In this document: positions 1 through 6,900 of the stretch, piece by piece
Layout: each line of letters opens with the position of its first letter
Numbering within the stretch: the stretch's first letter is position 1
Source of the DNA: Acidobacteriota bacterium
Lineage (GTDB): Bacteria > Acidobacteriota > Vicinamibacteria > Vicinamibacterales > UBA2999
Assembly (NCBI GenBank): GCA_947478985.1
Contig: CANJYC010000090.1
Span: forward strand, 1 to 6,947
Length of the DNA stretch: 6,947 nucleotides
Direction of reading: 5' to 3'
Notes under the pieces: generated by a model
Database searches by the model: none
Seen by the model: the letters and a program-made list of their open reading frames with translations, nothing else
Told to the model about the DNA's origin: nothing
Program-made: the position numbers and the translations under genes

Positions 1-410
1 ATGCTCTCGTCGATCGTTCCGCTGATCTCGCCGCCCATCGTGTGCGCGACAGGGATGTTCATGTAGGCCGCCGCCACCGCCGTCGCCATCGTCTCGAAGC
101 GGTCGCCGACACTCACGACAACGTCTGGCGCAAGGTTCTCAAAGATCGTCGGGAGCTCCAGCAGCCCGAGGCCAGTGGACTTCGCCATGGTCGCTGGCGT
201 TTCCCCCTCGACGATCATGGTGACCTTTGCGTCCGGCTTGAACCCGTCGGCCACGATCACGTCGATCACGGCACCGAAGCGATCGAGCAGCGCCGACGCG
301 CCGACCACCAGCTGCAGCGTCAGGTCGGGATGCGCGGCGATTGCGCGCATCGCAGCCTTAATGCTGCTGTAGTTCGCCCGCGAGCCGATCAGTACACAAA
401 CTTTTCTCAC
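1..410 (-). CDS. neuC: UDP-N-acetylglucosamine 2-epimerase (hydrolysing), NeuC/LegG type, 3' part missing
   Basis: The first 136 codons of a gene that runs off the left edge; the full family is about 370-390 residues, so only the N-terminal Rossmann-like domain is visible. Enzymes of this family hydrolyse and epimerise UDP-GlcNAc (NeuC) or UDP-diacetylbacillosamine (LegG) in the cytoplasm, giving ManNAc-type sugars for sialic or legionaminic acid synthesis. Visible evidence: the N-terminus VRKVCVLIGSRANYSSIKAA (residues 1-20), MAKSTGLGL (75-83), VGDRFETMA (101-109) and HTMGGEISGTIDES (123-136), all typical of the family. Asp103 of GDR and Asp134 of TIDES match residues known to matter in meningococcal SiaA. 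Where SiaA has Glu122, this protein has Met125 (correspondence recalled, not computed). The GTG at 410 is chosen because GAGAGG (416-421) lies 5 bases upstream; an in-frame GTG at 416 would be too close to any ribosome site. It follows the preceding transferase gene by 15 bases, so it is probably in the same operon. neuC versus legG cannot be settled from this fragment. Confidence 0.9.
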   Translation of the reverse strand, partial: MRKVCVLIGSRANYSSIKAAMRAIAAHPDLTLQLVVGASALLDRFGAVIDVIVADGFKPDAKVTMIVEGETPATMAKSTGLGLLELPTIFENLAPDVVVSVGDRFETMATAVAAAYMNIPVAHTMGGEISGTIDES

Positions 411-425
411 GCCCACCTCTCTCCG
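411..425 (-). promoter_or_regulatory. Ribosome binding site of the epimerase gene, in the only true intergenic gap
   Basis: The 15 bases between the stop of the upstream transferase (426-428) and the GTG at 410 read, on the minus strand, CGGAGAGAGGTGGGC. The purine run GGAGAGAGG is a good Shine-Dalgarno match, with its GAGAGG core 5 bases from GTG 410. This decides the start in favour of 410 over the GTG at 416. The gap is too short for a promoter or terminator. Confidence 0.7.
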
Positions 426-2108
426 TCAGTCACGGCACCGAGCCGCGGCACCCGCCGCGGCTGGTGACGACGCGGCCTGTTTTGACCTGCGCGCCTCAAC
501 TCGCCGCCGCCGGGCCTCCTCGGCTCGCACGGCACGTTCCTGCAGCTTGCGCTGCCGCTGCTCGTCGTTGACGGCGCGGCTCATCGCCCTTCTGATGGCC
601 TTCTCGGCGCGCAGGCCGCGCAACCGTTCAGCGCTGGCCTGCTCGCGTGGCGACAGTGTCCAGCGCTCGAAGCGTTCCTGATCTTTCATTCGCCCGATGC
701 GAGGCAGGAGCCATCGCCACGTCGATGCCAGCGCATCGACGGGCGGGTCGGCCACCGTCATGCCTGCCATCGCCTCCACCTCGGCGACGAAGATCGGCGT
801 TGCAGCACGGTCGAGTCCCAGGGGCCTGACGAACTCACGCACGAAGGGCCGCACGCCGTCCGGCGGCGCCTGCAGCGACGCCTGGAGCTGGGCGAGGTGC
901 TCATCAAACCCCCGCGCCACGGTCAGCAGACCGCCGCCTGCGTCGAGCAGGTAGCGGAAGTGCACCGTGCCGTACTGGTTCTCCTCGAACTCCGGGGTGA
1001 CGATGGTGAAGACGGGCCGTCCGGCGATTCCGGCTTCGATGAAGGCACTGGTGTTGATGCCCACGACGGCAGCACTGTGGTAGAGCGAGTCGAAGTAGTC
1101 AGCCCTCGCCTGGGTATCAATCGGGTTGCTGCCCCATACCACTGCACCCGACTCCAGCGGGCCCAGTTCCTCCCACTCGGTGAGTCGAGAAGGGTGCGGA
1201 CGCACGAGGATGCCAATGTCGCGCAGGGCCGGGTCGGCACTGGCACGTATGCGCCTGATCCACTCGAGGACAAACGTGGCCTCGACGGGACTGCCGTGAA
1301 TGAGCGCCGAGCAGACCCACAGCAGGTATGGCCGCGCCGGATCGAGGCCAACGCTGCGGCAGAACTCCTCACGTCGCCGGGACGGCGCACGATCGAACCA
1401 CTGATCGAAGCATTGCGCACCAGTCACCACGACCTGCTCCGCACCGACGCCATGCAGGTCCATCGCTTCACGCTTCTGGGTGTGATTCCAGACAAACACG
1501 CGGTCCGGCGATTCGCGGAGGAGCGCCTTGCTCGACAGGTGATCCCAGCTCCAGACGCAGAGCGCGGTTGGAATCCGCAGCGCACGCGCTGCGCGGAGAT
1601 ATTCGATTTGTGACGACGCGAGATCAACGAGCGGCGTCAGCAGCACCACGTCGGGCTGCTGAGCGGCGATATATGCCCGGATGGCCGGTTCTTCCGGCAC
1701 CGCACGCTCGAGTCGCCGCAGCAGACCAATGGCGCCACGCCGTGCCCATCCGCCCGCCGCGCGCACGGCGCCGCCCATCGCGACGAAGGCCCCGGGGGTC
1801 CGCCCCCGTGCCCGTTCACGCAGCTTGTAGGCCTGGTCGAATGTCGGGTGCAGGTACCGCAGGTAGTCGAGACCGAGCCGCAGGCGGGTGGCGGTCCACG
1901 CCCAGTCGTCCTCCGGACGCCCAGGGGCAAGGCCGTAGGTGACGTTCGGAAATTCATCCGCGAGCGCCGTCACCAGCTTCGACCCTCCGAGCACGTCCTC
2001 CTGCTCAACCGCCAGGTGCAGACGATGTCCTCGCGTGGCCAGTTCGCGGAGGACGCCCTCGAAGTTGCGGAAGTAGGTGTAATGACGCCCGAGGAAGAGG
2101 ATCTTCAT
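426..2108 (-). CDS. GT-B-like glycosyltransferase paralogue with charged helical C-terminal tail (560 aa)
   Basis: Probable cytoplasmic glycosyltransferase of surface glycan synthesis; donor and acceptor unknown. The N-terminal domain starts directly with a beta strand and the Y.RNFE...L..RGH pattern (MKILFLGRHYTYFRNFEGVL, 1-20), as in GT-B enzymes. Motifs shared with its neighbours follow in order: WSWDHLSSK (186-194), VWNHTQKREA (206-215), VTGAQCFDQWF (228-238), a second Rossmann-like domain from about 260 (LLWVCSAL), LVRPHP (301-306), YFDSLYHSAAVVGINTSA (338-355) and HFRYLL (383-388). RPHP plus the later NTSAFIEAG...GRPV resembles the donor-binding half of CDP-glycerol/teichoic-acid and capsule transferases. 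Residues 476-545 are rich in Arg, Glu, Ala and Gln and look like a long charged helix, followed by an Ala-rich end. There is no signal peptide or membrane segment. The ATG at 2108 overlaps the upstream stop (ATGA), with only a weak AGG three bases before it, so translational coupling is likely. An alternative is a non-enzymatic or phosphotransferase role, because the family is poorly characterised. Confidence 0.75.
   Translation of the reverse strand: MKILFLGRHYTYFRNFEGVLRELATRGHRLHLAVEQEDVLGGSKLVTALADEFPNVTYGLAPGRPEDDWAWTATRLRLGLDYLRYLHPTFDQAYKLRERARGRTPGAFVAMGGAVRAAGGWARRGAIGLLRRLERAVPEEPAIRAYIAAQQPDVVLLTPLVDLASSQIEYLRAARALRIPTALCVWSWDHLSSKALLRESPDRVFVWNHTQKREAMDLHGVGAEQVVVTGAQCFDQWFDRAPSRRREEFCRSVGLDPARPYLLWVCSALIHGSPVEATFVLEWIRRIRASADPALRDIGILVRPHPSRLTEWEELGPLESGAVVWGSNPIDTQARADYFDSLYHSAAVVGINTSAFIEAGIAGRPVFTIVTPEFEENQYGTVHFRYLLDAGGGLLTVARGFDEHLAQLQASLQAPPDGVRPFVREFVRPLGLDRAATPIFVAEVEAMAGMTVADPPVDALASTWRWLLPRIGRMKDQERFERWTLSPREQASAERLRGLRAEKAIRRAMSRAVNDEQRQRKLQERAVRAEEARRRRVEARRSKQAASSPAAAGAAARCRD
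2105..2108 (-). promoter_or_regulatory. ATGA stop/start overlap coupling two transferase genes
   Basis: On the minus strand the TGA ending the 603-residue transferase (2105-2107) shares bases with the ATG of the 560-residue transferase (2106-2108). The ribosome site before this ATG is weak (AGG at 2112-2114). Reinitiation by the terminating ribosome is therefore the likely way the downstream gene is translated. Confidence 0.65.
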
Positions 2109-3916
2109 CGGCCTGTCGAGAATGCTCCGAGAATCCGGCGAACCTGACCTGCCAGACGACCGCGCACCGCGCCTCGGTTCTTCTCCCGCCGGTGCTGTGC
2201 GAGCCGTTGCTGCTTCGCATGAGCTTTCGCCGTCTGCGCGCGCGCCTTGGCCGTCACCTTCTCGCGATGCGCCCGGGCAATCAGTTCCTCACGGGCACGC
2301 GCCTCCTCTTCCCGGCGCTGTCGTCGCGCCTCGGCGATTGTCGCTTTCTCCACCGCGCGCTGTGCGTCCAGGGCAGCCGCGCGCGCGGCCGAATCAGCTT
2401 CTTTTTCCCGGTAGCGTCTTCGTCGTCCGACTGATTCGACAAAGGTCCCGCTTGTGCGCGCGGCGATCGGGGCCAGCACGGCTCGGACAACAGGCGCCCA
2501 GCCAGGCTCGACGAGCTTCGCGGGATGTGAGGTCGCCAGGCGCTCCACGGTGGCGACGAAGCGATCGGTGGCGCTCACATCGAGTCCGTTCGGACGGACG
2601 AACGCCTCGAGGAAGGCGCGGTTGTGCTGCACCGCCGGGTCCGCATGTGCGAGTGAGTCCGCCAGCTGATCCAGATGCTCCGGCAGCGTGCGCGCGGCCC
2701 GCAGCAGGCCACCTTCGAGCAGGTAATGGAAGTGCAGCGTGCCTTCCTGATTGTGCAGAAACTCCTGGAGCAGGATCGTGTGCACCGCACGACCGACGAT
2801 GCCGGCCTCAATCAGCGCGCTCGTGTTCAGACCAAACACCGCCGCACTGTGGAAGAGTGAGTCGAAATAGTCGGACTTACTGGGCGCGTCCATCGGCGCC
2901 GTGCCCCGCTGCGGCCAGAGCGCCACGTTTGTCAGCGACGAGAGGTCGACACCGTCCCACTCGAAACTGCGCTTCGGATGCGGACGAATGAGAATGCCGG
3001 CCGTCCGAAGCTCTTCCCTCCCGCTGGCACGTACGGCGGCGATCCAGCGCAGGACGAACTCCGCCTCGTTGGGACTTCCTTCAAAGAGTGCTGAACAGAC
3101 ATACAGCACGTACGGTTTCGCCTGGTCGAGACCAACCTTGCGGCAGAACGCCTCGTGCGCGAGTGTCGGCTGTCGATTGAACCAGTGATCGAAGCACTGA
3201 GCGCCGGTGACTCGAATCCGGTCGGGTGACACACCGTGCATCGTGATCGCTTCACGCTGTTGTGTCGGGTTCCAGACCAGAAGCCCGTCCGGCTGATCGC
3301 GAATCAGCGCCTTGCTCGAAAGATGGTCCCAGCTGCCGACGCAGACCGCCGTTGGTATGCCGAGCCGGCGGGCGGCGGTGACGGCATCGTGCTGATAGGA
3401 CCCGAGGTCGATGAGCGGCGTCACCAGCACGATGTCCGCGTGAGCGTCGGCGACGGCCCCCGCCATCTCAGGATCGAGTGGCACGGCCTGTTCGGCGATG
3501 CGGAGCGCGCGTCGCAGCAGGGCACGAATGGCCGTATGCCCGGGCCCTCGGTATTCGGCCAGGCGCCGAATCCGCTCCGGCACACGGTCGCGGGCCCGCT
3601 GCGCCAGAATCGGCGCCGCGTCGTACTGCGGCTCCATGAAGCGTGCGTAGTCGGAACCGAGCCGCAGCATGAGCCGCAAGTCGAGCCAGCGATCATCAAT
3701 CGATCGCTCGGCGAATCCCATCGTGATGTTCGGCGATGCCGCCACGAGTGCGTCTGCGGCGGGAGTCCACTGCCCTGTCGGGTCAGGGTCGTGACCGACC
3801 AGGATGTGAATACGATGGTCGCGTGCGGCGAGCGCGCGCACCACGGATTCAAAGATGCGGACATACCAGAAGTTGCGCATCGAGAGGAGAATGCGCAGCG
3901 GCTCAGGCTTGTCCAT
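2105..3916 (-). CDS. GT-B-like glycosyltransferase paralogue with long coiled-coil-like tail (603 aa)
   Basis: Probable cytoplasmic glycosyltransferase, closely similar in layout to the 560-residue neighbour. After a short leader the first strand and Rossmann start are LRILLSMRNFWYVRIFES (7-24). Shared motifs are GSWDHLSSK (194-202), VWNPTQQREA (214-223), MHGV (226-229), VTGAQCFDHWF (236-246), VLYVCSALFEGSP (260-272, start of the second domain), LIRPHP (309-314), YFDSLFHSAAVFGLNTSA (350-367) and LHFHYLL (394-400). A short segment with Trp473 and LAPIAA (481-486) precedes the tail. The tail (about 497-603) is Arg/Ala/Glu/Lys-rich, looks like a continuous helix or coiled coil, and ends in a basic, weakly amphipathic stretch (VRRILGAF). 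The start at 3916 lies inside the upstream gene (14-base overlap); the only purine-rich site, GAGG at 3919-3922, is unusually close, but no in-frame alternative start lies just upstream. There is no signal peptide or membrane span. Substrate is unknown; a glycerophosphate- or ribitol-type transferase is an alternative because of RPHP. Confidence 0.75.
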   Translation of the reverse strand: MDKPEPLRILLSMRNFWYVRIFESVVRALAARDHRIHILVGHDPDPTGQWTPAADALVAASPNITMGFAERSIDDRWLDLRLMLRLGSDYARFMEPQYDAAPILAQRARDRVPERIRRLAEYRGPGHTAIRALLRRALRIAEQAVPLDPEMAGAVADAHADIVLVTPLIDLGSYQHDAVTAARRLGIPTAVCVGSWDHLSSKALIRDQPDGLLVWNPTQQREAITMHGVSPDRIRVTGAQCFDHWFNRQPTLAHEAFCRKVGLDQAKPYVLYVCSALFEGSPNEAEFVLRWIAAVRASGREELRTAGILIRPHPKRSFEWDGVDLSSLTNVALWPQRGTAPMDAPSKSDYFDSLFHSAAVFGLNTSALIEAGIVGRAVHTILLQEFLHNQEGTLHFHYLLEGGLLRAARTLPEHLDQLADSLAHADPAVQHNRAFLEAFVRPNGLDVSATDRFVATVERLATSHPAKLVEPGWAPVVRAVLAPIAARTSGTFVESVGRRRRYREKEADSAARAAALDAQRAVEKATIAEARRQRREEEARAREELIARAHREKVTAKARAQTAKAHAKQQRLAQHRREKNRGAVRGRLAGQVRRILGAFSTGR

Positions 3917-6900
3917 TGCCTCGCAGGCGCATGGCCACGTGATAGCGGAGATGGCGCAGCAGCCGCATGATCCGGCGGGGCGCCGTCAGGATCCAGTAGA
4001 CCAGACGTCGAGTGCCACGCCGAGCCAGCCCCAGAAGTCGGCGTATCAGCCAGACCACCGCGCGGATCGGGCGAACGATCAGCACACGAAGCAGCGCGCG
4101 TGAATTCTTGCCGAGCCGTTTCCAGGCCTCGGCGATCCCTTTGCGCGTGAAGAGGCCCGTCCCGCCGCCAAACTGCAGCACGCGCAGCAACAGGGCTAAC
4201 GGCCAGAGCGCGACGCGCGCGATTCGTGTCCCGAACGAATCACGGATGCGTGGACGCGGCTCGGCTGCACGCACGATCGCCTCGGCCAGCAATGGCGTGC
4301 ACGCCCTATCAAGACCGTGGGGACGCAGAAACGCCTGCACAAACCGCCGCGTCTGCTCGCGGGTCATGTCCGGGTGCTGCATCACCTCGGAGAGTTGCGC
4401 CACATGTTGCGGAATCGACTGGGCAACGCGCAGGAACCCGCCATTCTCCGGCAGCAGGTAGTGGAAGTGGAGCGTGCCTTCCTGCGTGGATGCAAACTCC
4501 TCGGTCACAATCGACAGCACCGGTTTGCTGAGAATGGCCGCCTCGATCATGGCGCTGGTGTTCACCCCGACGACCGCGGCGGAGAAATACAGGGAATCGA
4601 AGAAGCTGGTGCGCGCCGACTCTGCCGACGGCGTGAAGCGCCCTCGCGGATAGATGGCCACCGGGCCCAGTCCGCTGAAATCGGTGGCCAGCCACCCCTC
4701 ACAATTGAACGGGTGCGGCCGGATCAGGATGGCGGCGTCGGCCAGGTGCGGATCGCCGCTTGCCCGCAGTGCCTCGATCCAGCGCCTCGCAAAGGGCGCC
4801 TCCAACTCCGAGCGGGCGATGAAGACGGACGAGCCGGTGTAAAGGATCAGCGGTCGATCGTCCGGCAGGCCGACCATCTCGCAGAACGAGGCACGCGCCT
4901 GACTCGGCTGTCGTTCGAACCAGCGATCGAACAACTGTGCCCCGGTGACGGCCACCCGTTCGGGCGTGATGCCGTGAAAGGTCACCGCTTCGGTCTTCTG
5001 GTGCTCGTTCCAGACTGTCACCAGATCCGGCTCGACGCGCAGGTGCCCCTTGTTCGTCAGATTGTCCCAGCTGGCAATCGCTGCCACTGCAGGGATGCCA
5101 AGCGACTGCGCGGCACGCACCAGATCGACCTGATCTGACGCCGCATCGACAAGCGGGGAGACGATGACCGCGTCCGGGCGCTGCTCCTCAAGGAAGCGCT
5201 GCAGGCGATAGCTCACGGGAATGGCCGTCTCGATGTGCTGGAGCAGACGGAACGCGCGTGCCAGCGCCGGTTCGCTCAGGCTATGCACCCGATCGAGCCA
5301 ACCCAGCCATGGCGGCAGGACTTTCCGCTTGATGCGCGCGCGAAGGGCCGGTGCTTCAGCCAGACGCGGGTGCAGATACCGTACGAAGTCGAACGTGCCA
5401 CGCACCGCCCGCGCCATCGGCGTCCAGACGTCGAGCCGCTTCGGAATCACGCCGAGGATTCGAATGCGCGGATCCTCAAGGCCTTCGAGCCGCGCGTGCT
5501 TCCGTTCGCGATGCCAGTTGACGCCGATGCTGACGTCGTGTCCGCGGTCGAGCAGCAGGGTCATCGTCGAGTCGAAGTAACGGATGTACTCCGCCGAGGC
5601 CACGACAAAGAGCAGTTTCAAGCGGCGTGACGATACCGGCTCGCCGTCCTCGAGGCGTTTGACGCGACGCCGCCTCGCCGCAGCACTGGCGGCGAGCGCC
5701 ATTGGCGCCAGGAGCGGTCGCAGCAACCAGGCAGAAGCGCCGACCGGTCGCGGTGCCGGCCGCGGCGCCGCCGCTTGCGCCTCGATCGCCGCGACGAAAC
5801 GGTCGGCCGCCGGACTGTCGAATCCGTGCGGTCGAACGAAGGCTTCGATGAACGCGCGACTGCGTGGGTCGCGGCCTGGCGGGCGCCGTACCGCATCAGC
5901 CAGCTGCACGGTGTGTTCTTCGAGCGTGGAGGCGACGGTCAGCAGTCCGCCATTGATGTTCTTGAGGTGCTGAAAATGCAGCGTCCCTTCCTGCTGCCCC
6001 GCAAACTCGTCGGCGAGCACGGTGTAGACAGGCCTGCCAACGATGCCGGATTCGATGAGCGCACTCGTGTTCACGCCGACCACGGCGACGCTGTAGAACA
6101 TCGAGTCGTAGTAGTCAGATCGCGCATCGCGATCAACTGGATTGGCGCCGGCTCTGGGCCAGAGGCCGACGGCTTCATAGGCCTCCGGTGCGAAGTCCTG
6201 CCATTGCGCGGCATTCTGCGGATGCGGCCGGATGAGCAGCGCTGCGCGCCGCAGGTCCGGATCGGCCGATGATCGAATCGCATCGATCCAGCGTCGAACA
6301 AACCCCACTTCATGCGGCGTGATAAATGGCGATGAACAGAGATACAGCAGCAGCGGACGATCGGCAGGGACGCCGACCTTGCGGCAGAACTCTGCGCGAC
6401 TGAGCGTCGGTGCTGTCGTGAACCAGTGGTCGTAGGCCTGCGCGCCGGTGACCGTGACCCGGGCGGGTGGTATGCCGTGCAGTTCACGGGCTTCCACACG
6501 CTGCGCCTCGTTCCACACAATGACGTGATCGGTCTGCTCGTGGATTAACCCTTTGGTGGTCAGGTGATCCCAGCTGCCCACACCGAGCACCGTGGGAATG
6601 CCCAGCGCTCGCGCCGCCCGCACGTATTCCACCTGCTGCGAGCCGAAATAGAGGAGCGGCGTGAGCAGCAGCAGATCGGGCTGTTCCCGGCGCAGGAACG
6701 ACTCGACACTGTCTCCGTGCGGAATCGCACGCTCGAGGCCGCGTGCCGCCGCGCGCATCGCTGCCAGGCCGCCCGGCGTCCTCAGCAGCGGCAAGGCCGC
6801 CGCTGAGACGGCCAGGGCCGGCGCCTGATTCGCACCTCGGGCGCGCAGGCTCGGGGAGTGATCGTAGCGAGGATCGAGATACCGCCAGTAGTCCTGGGCC

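Noticed and set aside
897..1613. A 238-codon open frame on the plus strand
   Set aside because: Antisense to the 560-residue transferase and explained by GC-biased codon use on the other strand.
2122..2991. A 289-codon open frame on the plus strand
   Set aside because: It lies wholly antisense to the 603-residue transferase, is Arg/Pro/Ala-rich low-complexity sequence without recognisable motifs, and such frames are common opposite high-GC genes.
3236..3970. A 244-codon open frame on the plus strand
   Set aside because: It crosses the junction of two conserved minus-strand genes and has no recognisable protein features.
4317..5138. A 273-codon open frame on the plus strand
   Set aside because: Antisense to module 2 of the double transferase, whose motifs are well conserved in the minus frame; the plus-strand translation shows no known motif or hydrophobic core pattern.
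5600..5630. Separate gene start for module 2
   Set aside because: No ATG with a plausible ribosome site occurs at the module boundary, and the frame runs on from module 1 without a stop.
1020..6100. Similar DNA around the NTSA codons (about 1040, 2820, 4555, 6065) considered as mobile or regulatory repeats
   Set aside because: The similarity is imperfect, in frame and at the same place in each module, so it reflects shared protein motifs rather than a DNA-level repeat.
6792..6794. TTG as start codon of the double transferase
   Set aside because: The same frame is open for 51 more codons to the right edge, and those codons encode sequence aligning with the other family members (LDYLRYLHP-like region), so the real start is outside the window.
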